The notes: generated from the sequence alone by a model not told the origin. A DNA stretch of 32,259 nucleotides from Rhodocyclaceae bacterium (GCA_026646875.1 JAPKHL010000021.1:1-32259); one strand, 5' to 3'. Counted from the stretch's first letter, positions 7,845 through 16,199 are shown. Numbers and translations: made by a program.

Positions 7845-8147
7845 ATGCTTTACGCCATCGTCGGCGAAGACCGCCCGGGCACCCTGGATGCCCGCCTCGC
7901 CGCCCGCCCCGCCCACGTCGAACGGCTGCGGGCGCTGCAGGATGAGGGACGCCTGGTCCTCGCCGGCCCCTTCCCCGCCATCGACTCGCCCGACCCCGGT
8001 CCGGCCGGTTTTTCCGGCAGCCTGATCGTCGCCGAGTTCGACTCGCTGGAAGCCGCCGAGGCCTGGGCCGATGCCGACCCCTACATTGCCGCCGGCGTCT
8101 ATGCCCGCGTCAAGATCAAGCCGTTCAAGAAAGTGCTGCCTGCGTGA
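7845..8147 (+). CDS. YciI family protein
   Basis: A 100-residue ferredoxin-like-fold protein of the YciI family, whose biochemical role is generally unclear; the fold is shared with muconolactone isomerase-like proteins. The N-terminus [18 protein letters not shown] with the following [20 protein letters not shown] is typical, including the conserved His of the HVERL segment and the later [16 protein letters not shown] motif (Asp-Pro-Y). The start codon abuts the yciB stop. Its stop overlaps the BolA-like start by four bases (GTGA), so translation is coupled. Confidence 0.92.
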   Translation: MLYAIVGEDRPGTLDARLAARPAHVERLRALQDEGRLVLAGPFPAIDSPDPGPAGFSGSLIVAEFDSLEAAEAWADADPYIAAGVYARVKIKPFKKVLPA

Positions 8148-8407
8148 GCTTCGAAACCGAACTGCGCAACCGTCTCGCGCCGCTCGCGCCGCAACGGCTC
8201 GAACTGATCGACGACTCGGCCCTGCACGCCGGCCATGAAGGCGCCAAGGGCGGCGGCGGGCATTACCGCCTGCTGATCGTCTCGACCGCCTTCGCCGGCC
8301 GGAGCACCGTCGCCCGCCACCGCCAGGTCTACGACCTGCTGGGCGACCTCATGCGCGGCCGCATCCATGCATTGAGCATCAAGGCGCTGGCGCCGGAAGA
8401 AGTATAA
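8144..8407 (+). CDS. BolA family protein
   Basis: An 87-residue BolA/IbaG-type protein, which usually works with monothiol glutaredoxins in iron-sulfur cluster trafficking or binds DNA. Visible landmarks are the N-terminal helix [14 protein letters not shown] region, the conserved H(A/E)[18 protein letters not shown] strand-turn with its histidines, and the [13 protein letters not shown] helix containing the family His. The GTG start overlaps the YciI stop. The gene is last in the yciB operon, and the parvulin gene begins 87 bp later with its own leader. Confidence 0.9.
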   Translation: MSFETELRNRLAPLAPQRLELIDDSALHAGHEGAKGGGGHYRLLIVSTAFAGRSTVARHRQVYDLLGDLMRGRIHALSIKALAPEEV

Positions 8408-8494
8408 TCGTCCGCCATCGTCATTTTCCGAACGAACACGACCCCCGACCACCTCCGCATTCGCGGCCCATTCAGACAACAAGGACACGATTCC

Positions 8495-9301
8495 ATGCAG
8501 ACTCCCTCCAAACTGGCCACCGCCCTTCTGCTCGGCGCCCTGATCGCCACCCCGGCACTCGCCCAGGACAAGCCGAAGGCCGCCAAGCCCGGCGTGCTCG
8601 CCACCGTCAATGGCACGGTCATCCCGCAGAAGACCGCCGACGCCTTCCTCGCCGAACAGCGCGCACAGGGACAGCAGGAAACCGCCGAACTGCGCGCCGC
8701 CGTGCGCGAGGAACTGATCCGCCGCGAACTGCTCACGCAGGAGGCCAAGCGCCTCGGCCTCGACAAGAAGCCGGACATCGCCGCGCAGGCCGAACTTTCC
8801 CGCCAGGCCATCTACATCCGCGCCTACATTCAGGACTACATCAAGAAGAATCCGATCTCCGACGACCAGCTCAAGGCCGACTACGACAAGATCAAGGCCC
8901 AGCTCGGCGGCAAGGAATACAAGTCCCGCCACATCCTGGTCGAGAAGGAAGACGACGCCAAGGCAATCGTCGCCAACCTGAAGAAGGGCGCGAAGTTCGA
9001 GGAACTGGCCAAGCAGTCCAAGGACCCCGGCTCCAAGGAAAATGGCGGCGATCTCGGCTGGAGCAGCGGCGGCAGCTACGTCAAGCCGTTTGCCGACGCC
9101 CTCGCCGCGCTGGAAAAGGGCAAGTACACGGAAACCCCGGTGCAGACCGAATTCGGCTACCACGTGATCCTGCTCGAGGACACCCGCCCCCTCACCCCGC
9201 CGGCCTTCGACCAGATCAAGCCGCAACTCGCCCAGCGCGCCCAGCAGCAGCTGATCGAGAAGATGGTCAGCGATCTGCGCGCCAAGGCCAAGGTCGAATA
9301 A
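8495..9301 (+). CDS. Periplasmic peptidylprolyl isomerase, parvulin (PpiC/SurA-like) type
   Basis: A 268-residue exported foldase that catalyses cis-trans isomerisation of proline peptide bonds in the periplasm. Residues 1-24 are a signal peptide ending in PALAQD. A SurA-like N-terminal helical region (LATVNGTVIPQKTADAFL and a RRELLTQEAKRLGL helix) precedes the parvulin domain from about residue 145. The domain shows KEYKSRHILV, the GSKENGGDLGW motif and the TEFGYHVILLED end. The ATG has a ribosome site AAGGA. A strong terminator follows. In betaproteobacteria this gene commonly follows yciB-yciI-bolA. Confidence 0.93.
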   Translation: MQTPSKLATALLLGALIATPALAQDKPKAAKPGVLATVNGTVIPQKTADAFLAEQRAQGQQETAELRAAVREELIRRELLTQEAKRLGLDKKPDIAAQAELSRQAIYIRAYIQDYIKKNPISDDQLKADYDKIKAQLGGKEYKSRHILVEKEDDAKAIVANLKKGAKFEELAKQSKDPGSKENGGDLGWSSGGSYVKPFADALAALEKGKYTETPVQTEFGYHVILLEDTRPLTPPAFDQIKPQLAQRAQQQLIEKMVSDLRAKAKVE

Positions 9302-9342
9302 GCCGGCACGCAGCACACTCGGCGCCATCGCGGCGCCCCGAC

Positions 9343-9377
9343 AAAATACCGGGAAAGGAACTTCCCGGTATTTTTTT
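9343..9377 (+). terminator. Intrinsic terminator of the parvulin gene
   Basis: A perfect 12-bp stem AAAATACCGGGA / TCCCGGTATTTT with an 8-base loop runs into a T-tract (9371-9377). The A-tract on the other side means it could also stop transcription from the right. Confidence 0.95.
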
Positions 9378-9474
9378 GCCTGTCGTCCGCGGCGGCCCCG
9401 CCGCACGGCGCCGGCAAGCCTTGGCCCGGCCCGAGGCTTGCCGCCTGTCATGCCAAAGGCACAGCACAAATGAA

Positions 9475-9502
9475 AACGCCCAACCGGTAAGGGTTGGGCG
9501 TT
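9475..9502 (-). terminator. Terminator of the tRNA-Met gene
   Basis: A perfect 11-bp stem AACGCCCAACC / GGTTGGGCGTT with a 6-base loop lies just after the CCA end of the leftward tRNA gene. Read leftward, the stem ends in a short T-tract (GTTTTCATTT). Confidence 0.85.
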
Positions 9503-9507
9503 GAATC

Positions 9508-9584
9508 TGGTGGTGATGGGCAGAATCGAACTGCCGACCTACGGGTTATGAATCCGTCGCTCTAACCGTCTGAGCTACATCACC
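9508..9584 (-). tRNA. tRNA-Met (CAU)
   Basis: A 77-nt cloverleaf is read leftward. The 7-bp acceptor stem is GGTGATG / CATCACC with an encoded ACCA end. The D-arm is GCTCAGACGGTTAGAGC, the anticodon loop TTCATAA carries CAT, and the T-arm is GGCAG-TTCGATT-CTGCC. The pair closing the anticodon loop is an A-C mismatch in this reading, while the other four pairs of that stem are intact. The acceptor start is not the unpaired C of initiator tRNA, so this is elongator Met; a CAU anticodon could also be tRNA-Ile2 after lysidine modification, which I cannot exclude. Confidence 0.93.
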
Positions 9585-9595
9585 AAAGGGCCCGA

Positions 9596-9624
9596 ATTAT
9601 GGGGCAAGTCGGCAAGGGAGTCAA
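9596..9624 (-). promoter_or_regulatory. Sigma-70 promoter of tRNA-Met
   Basis: Read leftward: TTGACT (9619-9624), a 17-bp spacer and CATAAT (9596-9601). The predicted start lies a few bases before the mature 5' end of the tRNA at 9584. Confidence 0.8.
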
Positions 9625-9695
9625 TGCGTCCGCACCGTGTCTGGCGACTTTTCACGCCAGGCGATGTCGATGTCGTACCGGGTTCCGGCGGTGGC

Positions 9696-10622
9696 TCAGG
9701 ACTTCCCTTCGCTGGAAGGCGGATCGTTCAGGGCGCACTCGAAAAAGGCGGCGTCCAGGCCTTCTTTCGCCGATCGACCGCCGAAGCGGATCAGGCCGCG
9801 GCCGTGCAGGCGGATCTCGCGCCTGCGCAGGAAAATCTCGCCCTCCCCCTCCAGCGATACGAGCGTACCGTTGCTGCTCGTATCGATCAGGACGAAACCG
9901 CCGGCCCGCCATTCGATGCGGGCGTGGGTGCGCGAGGCGTGCGGATCGAGCAGCCGGAAATCGCAGTCGGGGTTGCGGCCGATGCTCAGGACCGGGTGAT
10001 AGGGATCAAGCACCATGTCCGCATCGTTGAAGCGGAGGTAGAGCAGGCCCTCGCGCGCGCTGCGCGAGATCATCAGGCGCAGCGCGAAGAGGTCGTATTT
10101 CTGCCAGTCGACCCGGAAGACGCCGAGGCGGCGCTTGCCGCTGTTCAGCGTCAGCGCGGGCAAGGCCTGCGCCACGAAGGACATCCACGGCAGCGCACCG
10201 GCCCGGCGCGGCATGCTGAAGAGCACCTGGCGCGGCTCTGCCAGATTGCACAGATCGGCGGCGGGGTTGCTGCCCTCCTGCGGAAAGAAGGCGCGCTCGC
10301 CGTCCTCGTGCCCGCCGCACACGCCGACCCCGACGGTGAGGGGAACGCCCGAAACCGGCGGCAGCGACTGCACGCGACGCTGGATTTCGATGGCCGACTG
10401 CAGGGCATCCTCGTTTTCGGAGAAATAGCCGATCACCTTGCCGTCGCTGCGTTGCGCGGCGGTTCCGCCGAAACTCTCGACGACATTGCGGATACGCTTG
10501 GCACACCGGCCGAGGACGTGCTCCGCCTCGCTTTCCGGCTCGCCGATGACCGTTTCGGGCGCCTCGTCGAGGCCGCCGATGCTGGCGCACAGAACCGACA
10601 ACCCCTCCTGCCTGCTGCCCAT
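9696..10622 (-). CDS. FHA-domain protein with degenerate class III cyclase-like N-terminus
   Basis: A 308-residue cytoplasmic protein. The C-terminal third is a forkhead-associated (FHA) phosphothreonine-binding domain with intact core motifs: LSIGRNPDCDF, ASRTHARIE and SSNGT (about residues 213-250). The N-terminal ~150 residues follow the layout of class III nucleotide cyclase domains (GLSVLCASIGGLDE, then GGTAAQRSDGKVIGYF), but the first metal-binding Asp of the usual FxDIxGF is replaced by Ser, so cyclase activity is unlikely. ATG 10622 follows GGGGAG. An FHA partner would suit the kinase encoded further right on the same strand, although several genes lie between them. The tRNA-Met gene follows. 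Confidence 0.82.
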   Translation of the reverse strand: MGSRQEGLSVLCASIGGLDEAPETVIGEPESEAEHVLGRCAKRIRNVVESFGGTAAQRSDGKVIGYFSENEDALQSAIEIQRRVQSLPPVSGVPLTVGVGVCGGHEDGERAFFPQEGSNPAADLCNLAEPRQVLFSMPRRAGALPWMSFVAQALPALTLNSGKRRLGVFRVDWQKYDLFALRLMISRSAREGLLYLRFNDADMVLDPYHPVLSIGRNPDCDFRLLDPHASRTHARIEWRAGGFVLIDTSSNGTLVSLEGEGEIFLRRREIRLHGRGLIRFGGRSAKEGLDAAFFECALNDPPSSEGKS

Positions 10623-10680
10623 GATGCTTCACTCCCCGTGGATATGACCATTTTATGTGGATATCAGCGGGGTCACCATG

Positions 10681-10715
10681 AAAAAATCCGCAGCCGCGGC
10701 GAGCCCGAAGCGGCT
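10681..10715 (-). terminator. Possible terminator after trmO
   Basis: Read leftward, AGCCGC / GCGGCT (10710-10715 with 10692-10697) can form a hairpin followed by TGCGGATTTTTT. The 6-bp stem and 12-base loop are weak, but the T-run is good. Confidence 0.4.
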
Positions 10716-10727
10716 TCGTCCCGCCCT

Positions 10728-11432
10728 TCAGGCCAGCGGAATCAGCGCCTCGACGATCACCCCGGCATCGTCGCAGCGCCAGCGGACGTCGAGATCATGC
10801 AGACGCACGCCGTAGCTGCGCAGGGGATCGTCGGCATAGGCCGGACGCGGGTCCTGCGCCAGCACCTCGACGAGCAGCGCGGGCAGATCGGGCAGGCGCT
10901 GCGCGGCGACATCGAGCTGCGTCTGCGCCAGCGCGCTGAAGCGGACGGGAAGCCGGGGTGGCGGCCCGTCGACAAAGCCGCCACGTGCCGCCGGCAGGCT
11001 CTCGACGAAGGGTACGTAGGGCTTGATGTCGAGGATCGGCGTGCCATCGACCAGATCGATGCCGCCGAAGACGAGGCTCACGCCTTCGCGTGTATCGACC
11101 GTCAGCAGTTCGACCAGCGAGAGCCCGAGCGGGTTCGGGCGGAAGGGGCTGCGGCTGGCGAAGACCCCGACGCGCCGGTCGCCGCCGAGCCGGGGCGGAC
11201 GCACGGTCGGACTCCACTGACCGGCGGTCTCATGGAAGACGAAAGTCAGCCAGACGTGCGAAAAGGTCTCCAGCCCGCGCACCGCCTCGGCGCGATCGAA
11301 CGGCGGCAGCAGGCGCAGCGTGCCGCGGGCATGCGGCGCGAGGCGCGGCTGGCGGGGAATGCCGAATTTGTCCGGAAAGGGTGTGGACAGATAGCCGATC
11401 GGCGTGAAGGCGAAGGTCGAGGGTGCGGGCAT
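10728..11432 (-). CDS. trmO: tRNA m6t6A37 methyltransferase TrmO (TsaA/VirR family)
   Basis: A 234-residue protein of the TsaA-like family. E. coli TrmO (YaeB) uses S-adenosylmethionine to methylate t6A37 of threonine tRNA. The start FTPIGYLSTPFPDKFGIPRQP and the core FSHVWLTFVFH, ASRSPFRPNPLGLSLVELL and DLVDGTPILDIKPYVP are family hallmarks. The C-terminal part (DPRPAYADDPLRSYGVRLHD) matches the second TrmO domain. The ATG start at 11432 precedes PAPSTFAF; the first residues are not conserved. The gene stands between the PACE efflux gene and the FHA gene, all leftward, with terminator-like hairpins on both sides. Confidence 0.93.
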   Translation of the reverse strand: MPAPSTFAFTPIGYLSTPFPDKFGIPRQPRLAPHARGTLRLLPPFDRAEAVRGLETFSHVWLTFVFHETAGQWSPTVRPPRLGGDRRVGVFASRSPFRPNPLGLSLVELLTVDTREGVSLVFGGIDLVDGTPILDIKPYVPFVESLPAARGGFVDGPPPRLPVRFSALAQTQLDVAAQRLPDLPALLVEVLAQDPRPAYADDPLRSYGVRLHDLDVRWRCDDAGVIVEALIPLA

Positions 11433-11457
11433 GAGGCTGCCGATTGTGCCAAAGCGG

Positions 11458-11482
11458 GCCCGCGGCGGCCAGCGCCGCGGGC
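11458..11482 (-). terminator. Possible terminator after the PACE efflux gene
   Basis: A perfect 10-bp GC-only stem GCCCGCGGCG / CGCCGCGGGC with a 5-base loop lies just after the efflux gene stop. Read leftward, it is followed by CCGCTTTGG, so the U-tract is poor. Confidence 0.5.
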
Positions 11483-11489
11483 GCGACGC

Positions 11490-11990
11490 TCAGCGCGCGG
11501 GGATCGGAAACAGGCGGTCGTAGCCGAGGTTGAAGAGCAGCGCGTAGAGGGTATAGGCGAGCGCCAGCCCGAGGTCGGCGAGCAGCGCCGGCAACCAGCC
11601 CATGCCGGTCCACGCGACGATCACCGGCAGGGTCAGAAGCAGCAGCCCGCCCTCGAAGCCGCAGGCATGCAGGCAGCGCAGCATGAACGGCCGGCGGTCG
11701 GCGGTGCGCCCGGTCCGCCGCCCCTCGACCCAGTCGAACGCCGTGTTGTAGGCGCCGTTCCACACGGCGGCGATCAGCGCGAGGATGGCCAGCAGGGCGA
11801 GCGATTCGGCCGCCGGCGTGCCGGTCAGCCACACGAAGGGCGGCGTCACGAGCAGCAGCCCGCCCAGCTCGAACAGCAGGATCTGGCGCAGGCGGTCGGC
11901 CAGGGAACGCAGGACGGGCGCGGTCGCGGCAGGCATGGCGACGGATGCGGAAGATTCGGAAACGACGGAGGATGTGGAAGAGGACGACAT
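11490..11990 (-). CDS. PACE (AceI-like) family efflux transporter
   Basis: A 166-residue inner-membrane protein made of two bacterial transmembrane pair (BTP) domains, the architecture of proteobacterial antimicrobial compound efflux (PACE) proteins such as AceI, which export chlorhexidine or short diamines. Four helices are visible. The first pair contains QILLFELGGLLLVTPPF with the key acidic residue in helix 1 and ends with AAVWNGAYNTAFDW. The second pair repeats the pattern: LHACGFEGGLLLLTLPVIVA and LYALLFNLGYDRLFP. The ATG at 11990 has GGAG upstream. The first ~27 residues are an unusual Ser/Thr/Ala-rich extension not needed for the fold. Substrate is unknown. Confidence 0.88.
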   Translation of the reverse strand: MSSSSTSSVVSESSASVAMPAATAPVLRSLADRLRQILLFELGGLLLVTPPFVWLTGTPAAESLALLAILALIAAVWNGAYNTAFDWVEGRRTGRTADRRPFMLRCLHACGFEGGLLLLTLPVIVAWTGMGWLPALLADLGLALAYTLYALLFNLGYDRLFPIPAR

Positions 11991-12130
11991 GACGATGCTC
12001 CGGAAATTTCCGGGTCGTCCCGAAACGCTCGGCCATCGCGCGGGCGGGGTCGTCCCCGCGCCGGAAAACGCTGAATGGGGCAGGCGGCAATCAAGGCAGC
12101 CCCGAAGCGCGACGCAGTGCGCAGTATCGC

Positions 12131-12165
12131 AAAACCCGCCGCACCGGGGCAAGCCGGCGCGGCGG
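12131..12165 (-). terminator. Intrinsic terminator of tpx
   Basis: A 12-bp stem (12136-12147 with 12154-12165, one G-U pair) and a 6-base loop are followed, read leftward, by GTTTT. It lies 22 bp after the tpx stop. Confidence 0.8.
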
Positions 12166-12187
12166 CGGCATGGCCGCCCCTCTCGGG

Positions 12188-12694
12188 TCAGGCGGACAAG
12201 GCGGCCAGGGCGGCGGCGTAATCCGGTTCGCTCTTGATCTCCGGCACCAGCTCGCTGTGCAGCACGCGGTTGTCGGCATCGAGAACCACCACCGCGCGCG
12301 CGGCGAGGCCGGCCAGCGGACCGTTCTGGATGGCCACGCCGTAGGCGGTCAGGAAATCGCCGCCACGCAGCGTCGACAGCGTATGCACCTTGTCCAGCCC
12401 TTCGGCGCCGCAGAAGCGGGCCTGGGCGAAGGGCAGGTCGGCCGAGATGCACAGCACCACGGTGTCCGGCAGCTCGCTGGCGGCCTGGTTGAAACGGCGC
12501 ACCGACGCCGCGCAGACCGGCGTGTCGACGCTCGGGAAGATGTTGAGGATCTTGCGCTGGCCGGCAAAGGCGGCCAGCGTGACATCGGACAGGTCCTTGC
12601 CGACCAGGCTGAAGGCGGGTGCCGACTGGCCCGTGCGCGGCAGCTCGCCGCCGACCTGGATGGGGTTGCCGCCGAGGGTAACGGTGGTGGACAT
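12188..12694 (-). CDS. tpx: Thiol peroxidase Tpx (atypical 2-Cys peroxiredoxin)
   Basis: Reduces hydrogen and alkyl hydroperoxides with thioredoxin as electron donor. The 168 residues match the family length exactly. Peroxidatic Cys61 is in [16 protein letters not shown] and resolving Cys95 in [12 protein letters not shown], the same numbering as E. coli Tpx. The start [18 protein letters not shown] is typical. ATG 12694 has a GGAG-type ribosome site (AAAAGGAGAAAAACCG). A separate upstream gap of 76 bp from the chelatase gene and a good terminator suggest an own transcript. Confidence 0.96.
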   Translation of the reverse strand: MSTTVTLGGNPIQVGGELPRTGQSAPAFSLVGKDLSDVTLAAFAGQRKILNIFPSVDTPVCAASVRRFNQAASELPDTVVLCISADLPFAQARFCGAEGLDKVHTLSTLRGGDFLTAYGVAIQNGPLAGLAARAVVVLDADNRVLHSELVPEIKSEPDYAAALAALSA

Positions 12695-12770
12695 CGGTTT
12701 TTCTCCTTTTCGTCTTGGGGTTGGGTATGAATTCCTGGGGGAGGGGATGAATCGGCCGTGCGACCGTGCC

Positions 12771-13157
12771 TCAGGCCGCGGCCGGGGTGGCGGCCAGCGC
12801 CAGCACGTGCGCGGCCATCGCCTGCACGATCGGCTCGGCCTCGCCGACCGCCGTCGCCAGCTCGACCGTCGCATGCGGATGGCGGCGGCGCAGGTCGTCG
12901 ATGAGCAGCGGCACATCGCGCTTGAGATGGCCGCCCTGGGCAATGAACATCGGCAGCACGACGAGGCGCGCATGCCCTTCGGCAAGCAGCGCCTCGGCAC
13001 AATCGGCGAGTGTCGGCGCCATGAATTCGAGAAAGGCCAGCTCGACGCGCAGGCCGGGCGCCTGCGCGCGCACGGCGGCGCAGACGCGGCGCATGGGATT
13101 CGCCCACTCGGGGTCGCGGGCGCCATGGGCAAAGAGGATGAGTGCGGTTTTCGGCAT
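12771..13157 (-). CDS. Sirohydrochlorin chelatase-like protein (CbiX/SirB, short form)
   Basis: A 128-residue single-domain chelatase of the CbiX family, which inserts Fe (SirB) or Co/Ni into sirohydrochlorin. The start [14 protein letters not shown] contains the active-site His (residue 11), and the second metal-binding His is in [17 protein letters not shown]. The short form has half the length of the two-domain proteins and normally acts as a homodimer. It lies 19 bp after the PP2C-kinase gene on the same strand and one operon away from nirB, whose siroheme it could supply. The metal cannot be settled from the sequence. Confidence 0.9.
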   Translation of the reverse strand: MPKTALILFAHGARDPEWANPMRRVCAAVRAQAPGLRVELAFLEFMAPTLADCAEALLAEGHARLVVLPMFIAQGGHLKRDVPLLIDDLRRRHPHATVELATAVGEAEPIVQAMAAHVLALAATPAAA

Positions 13158-13176
13158 GGACGGGACTTTAGCGCAA

Positions 13177-14874
13177 CTAGCGCAACAACAGCATCAGCAG
13201 AACCAGATTGAGCAGCGCCGAGGCGGCGGCAAGCAGCCGCCAGGTCAGCAGCGGATTGCGCAAGGCCAGCGGCGTGGCGGGTATGCGATTGACCGGCCGG
13301 CTGGCGCCTTGTTCCAGCGCGCGCAAAAATTCCTCGGCGGTTTCGAAGCGCTGCCCCGGTTCGCGCGCCACGGCCTTGAGCAGGACGTTCTCCAGCCAGC
13401 CGGGAATATCCGGCCGATAGCGGGTCGGCGGCAGCGGATCGCCGAAGCGCGGATGCTGGAAGGGTTCGATTTCCCCCTGGGGATAGCGGCGCGTCAGCAG
13501 GTGGTAGAGCGTCACACCCGCCGCGTAGAGATCCTGCGCGGTATCGGCCGGCGCGCCGGCGAACAGTTCCGGGGCCATGTAGCTCGGCGTGCCCGGCGCG
13601 CCCTGCCCCTCGCCGCCCCCCTCGCCTTCCCGCTCGGAAAGGCTTTGCGCGACGCCCAGATCGAGGATGCGCAGGCGGCCGTCGCGCCCCAGGTGGATAT
13701 TGTCCGGCTTGATGTCGCGGTGCGCGATGTCGAGACGGTGCAGCGCGGCCAGCCCCTTGAGCAGGCGGATGCCGTGCTGCACCACCTCGGCCACGGTGAA
13801 GTGCAGCCCCTGATCGAGCATGCGCTGCAGACTGGCCCCCTCGTGCCAGCTCTGCAGGAAATAGAGGCAGCTGCGCTGCGCCACCGGCACGTGCTGGGCA
13901 AAGAAGGGCGAAACGACGCGGCGCACCCGCCACTCCTCCATGATCAGCCCGCGCATCGCCTCGGCATCGTCGGCGCACGCGGGCGGCAGCGTTTTCAGCA
14001 CGGCGGCCTGCCCCGAGGCGCGGTCATGCACGCGGTAGAGCAGCGAGGCGCGCGAGGCATGCAGCCGCTCGTCGATCACCAGGCCATCCAGCGTCTGTCC
14101 GGGCTTGAGCAGCGGCGGCAGCGGCAGGCGGGCGGTCTCGGCCAGCGCATCGCGCAGACCGGCCGTCGGCAGCGCCTCGACGCGCAACACCACCGCGCTG
14201 GCGTTGTCGCGCCCGCCGGCGGCTAGGGCCAGGCTGCACAGCGCAGCCGCGGCGGCCTGCGCGCCGGGATGGGCGAGCAACGTCTCGCGCAACCGGGCGT
14301 CGTCGAGCGCGCCCCAGACGCCATCGGTGCACAGCAGGAAGCAGTCGCCGGGCTGCAATTCGCCATCGGCAAAATCCAGGCGGAAGTGGCGATCGAGCCC
14401 GACCGCGCGCGACAGCACGTTCTTCAGCTCGGGATGTTCCCAGACATGGTCCTCGGTCAGACAGTCGAGCCGCCCCTCGCGCAGCAGGTAGATGCGCGAA
14501 TCGCCGACGTGCGCCAGCACGTAGCGGCGGCCGCGCAGGACGAGGACCGAAAGCGTCGTCGCCATACCGGCCAGTTCCGGCTGCCGGCCGCCCTCGGCAA
14601 GCACCCAGCGGTTGAGCGGACCGACCACCCGGTCCAGCGCATGCGGCACGCTCCAGGTGTCGGGCGTGGCGTAATAGTCGGAGAGCAGGCCGCGCACCGT
14701 GTACTCGGCCGCCTCGCGCCCGCCGCGATGGCCACCGATGCCGTCGGCGACGGCAGCGATCAGCCCCTTGTTGTCGAGCTCCGCCCCCCGCGGCGTGACG
14801 ACGCCGCAGAAATCCTCGTTCCGCTCGCGCGGCCCGGTGAGCGAGGCATGACCGACGGCGACCTGCAGGGACAT
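13177..14874 (-). CDS. Fused PP2C phosphatase and Ser/Thr protein kinase with C-terminal membrane anchor
   Basis: A 565-residue signalling protein. Residues 1-235 are a PP2C phosphatase with all metal ligands: RNED (Glu20, Asp21), VADGIGG (Asp44), CTDG (Asp183) and GRDN (Asp223). Residues ~262-525 are a Hanks-type kinase with Lys294 (AVLKTLP), HRDIKPDN (Asp387, Asn392), DLG in place of DFG (Asp405) and MAPE. The Gly-rich ATP loop is not canonical ([14 protein letters not shown]). Residues 546-563 form one membrane segment. Similar fusions lie beside nitrate assimilation genes in pseudomonads (PA1782-type), which suggests control of transport or reductase, but the substrate is unknown. The gene follows the narK terminator. 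Confidence 0.93.
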   Translation of the reverse strand: MSLQVAVGHASLTGPRERNEDFCGVVTPRGAELDNKGLIAAVADGIGGHRGGREAAEYTVRGLLSDYYATPDTWSVPHALDRVVGPLNRWVLAEGGRQPELAGMATTLSVLVLRGRRYVLAHVGDSRIYLLREGRLDCLTEDHVWEHPELKNVLSRAVGLDRHFRLDFADGELQPGDCFLLCTDGVWGALDDARLRETLLAHPGAQAAAAALCSLALAAGGRDNASAVVLRVEALPTAGLRDALAETARLPLPPLLKPGQTLDGLVIDERLHASRASLLYRVHDRASGQAAVLKTLPPACADDAEAMRGLIMEEWRVRRVVSPFFAQHVPVAQRSCLYFLQSWHEGASLQRMLDQGLHFTVAEVVQHGIRLLKGLAALHRLDIAHRDIKPDNIHLGRDGRLRILDLGVAQSLSEREGEGGGEGQGAPGTPSYMAPELFAGAPADTAQDLYAAGVTLYHLLTRRYPQGEIEPFQHPRFGDPLPPTRYRPDIPGWLENVLLKAVAREPGQRFETAEEFLRALEQGASRPVNRIPATPLALRNPLLTWRLLAAASALLNLVLLMLLLR

Positions 14875-14918
14875 GACGGAAGGCTCCTCGTCCGCGAGCG
14901 GACCTCGGGTTAACGGAA

Positions 14919-14952
14919 ACGGGCGGCAGGTCCCAATGTACCTGCCGCCCGT
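14919..14952 (-). terminator. Terminator of the nirB-nirD-narK operon
   Basis: A perfect 13-bp stem ACGGGCGGCAGGT / ACCTGCCGCCCGT with an 8-base loop lies 24 bp after the narK stop; read leftward it is followed by TTCCGTT. It separates narK from the PP2C-kinase gene. Confidence 0.8.
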
Positions 14953-14975
14953 GCCGACTCAAAGCCCGGCGGGGC

Positions 14976-16187
14976 TCAGATCTTCGCCGCCGTCAGGTGG
15001 GCGGCGCCCCAGGTGGTGCGCCAGCGGCCCTTGACGCCGGTCAGCCCGGCCAGGGCGAGGACGGCCAGGCCGGCGAAGATCAGGAAGCCGACCTGATAGC
15101 TGCCGGTGGCCTGCTTCCAGTAGCCGAGCGAGGAGGCCAGATAGAAGCCGCCGACGCCGCCGGCCATGCCGACCAGCCCGGTCATCACGCCGATCTCCTT
15201 GCGGAAGCGCTGCGGCACCAGCTGGAACACCGCGCCATTGCCCAGACCGAGGGCGAGCATCGCGCAGACGAAGGCGCTCAGGGCCATCCAGGCCTGCGGC
15301 AGGCCGGTGCTGACGACCACCAGGAAGCACGCAGCGATCGCGTACATCACGCTGAGCGTCTTGATGCCGCCGATACGGTCGGCCACGTTGCCGCCCACCG
15401 GGCGCACCAGCGAGCCGGCAAAGACGCAGGCGGCGGTGAAGAAGCCGGCCATGCGCGCATCGAGCCCGTACTCGGCATTGAAGTAGATGGTCAGCGACGA
15501 GGCCAGTCCGACGAAACCGCCGAAGGTGACCGAGTAGAAGAACATGAACCACCAGGCATCGCGGTCCTTCAGGACCTTCAGGTATTCGCCGAGAGACTTG
15601 GGCGGCGGGCATTCCGGCGCATCCTTGGCGGCCACGAGATAGAAGGCGAAGACCAGGCAGAGCGGGATCAGCGCCAGGCCGAACACATTGGTCCAGCCGT
15701 AGGCCATGGCCAGGCTCGGCGCCACCAGCGCGGCGATCGCCGTGCCGGAATTGCCCGCACCGGCGATGCCGAGCGCCGTGCCCTGGTGCTCGGGCGGGTA
15801 CCAGCGCGAGGCGAGCGGCAGCGCTACCGCGAAGGAAGCCCCGGCCACCCCGAGAAAGACGCCGAGCAGCAGCGCCTGCTCATAGCTGTGGATGCCGAAC
15901 TGCCAGGCGACGAACAGCGCGGCGATCACGATCACCTGGCCGATCGCTCCGGTGGTCTTCGGTTTCAGCAGATCGACCAGGAGCCCCATGACGAAGCGCA
16001 GGATGGCCCCGGCCAGCACCGGCGTGGCGACCATGAATCCCTTCTGCGCGTGCGTCAGGTTGAGGTCGGCGGCGATCTGCACGCCGAGCGGACCGAGCAT
16101 CACCCAGACCATGAAGGCGAGATCGAAGTAGAGGAAGGCAGCCAGCAGCGTCGGCCGGTGCCCGGCTTGCCAGAAGGATTTGTCCAT
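14976..16187 (-). CDS. narK: Nitrate/nitrite transporter, NarK/NasA family (MFS)
   Basis: A 403-residue major facilitator protein with 12 predicted helices that brings nitrate into the cell or exchanges nitrate and nitrite. Family signatures are present: the two glycine-rich nitrate motifs GIAGAGNSGTAIAAL (helix 5) and ALGLGNGAVFQLVPQRF (helix 11 region), and the conserved arginines in LRFVMGLLVD and SLVRPVGGNVADR. The start MDKSFWQAGHRPTLL is typical of assimilatory NasA-type carriers. It begins 12 bp after the nirD stop and is last in the operon, so its job is supply of nitrate to NasA and NirBD. I use narK as a family name; nasA-type transporter is equally fitting. Confidence 0.93.
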   Translation of the reverse strand: MDKSFWQAGHRPTLLAAFLYFDLAFMVWVMLGPLGVQIAADLNLTHAQKGFMVATPVLAGAILRFVMGLLVDLLKPKTTGAIGQVIVIAALFVAWQFGIHSYEQALLLGVFLGVAGASFAVALPLASRWYPPEHQGTALGIAGAGNSGTAIAALVAPSLAMAYGWTNVFGLALIPLCLVFAFYLVAAKDAPECPPPKSLGEYLKVLKDRDAWWFMFFYSVTFGGFVGLASSLTIYFNAEYGLDARMAGFFTAACVFAGSLVRPVGGNVADRIGGIKTLSVMYAIAACFLVVVSTGLPQAWMALSAFVCAMLALGLGNGAVFQLVPQRFRKEIGVMTGLVGMAGGVGGFYLASSLGYWKQATGSYQVGFLIFAGLAVLALAGLTGVKGRWRTTWGAAHLTAAKI

Positions 16188-16199
16188 GGCGGGCTCCGG

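Noticed and set aside
9624..12074. An 816-codon rightward frame antisense to the FHA, trmO and PACE genes
   Set aside because: The composition is Arg/Gln/Ala-rich without domains, and the opposite strand carries three genes with clear family motifs and terminators.
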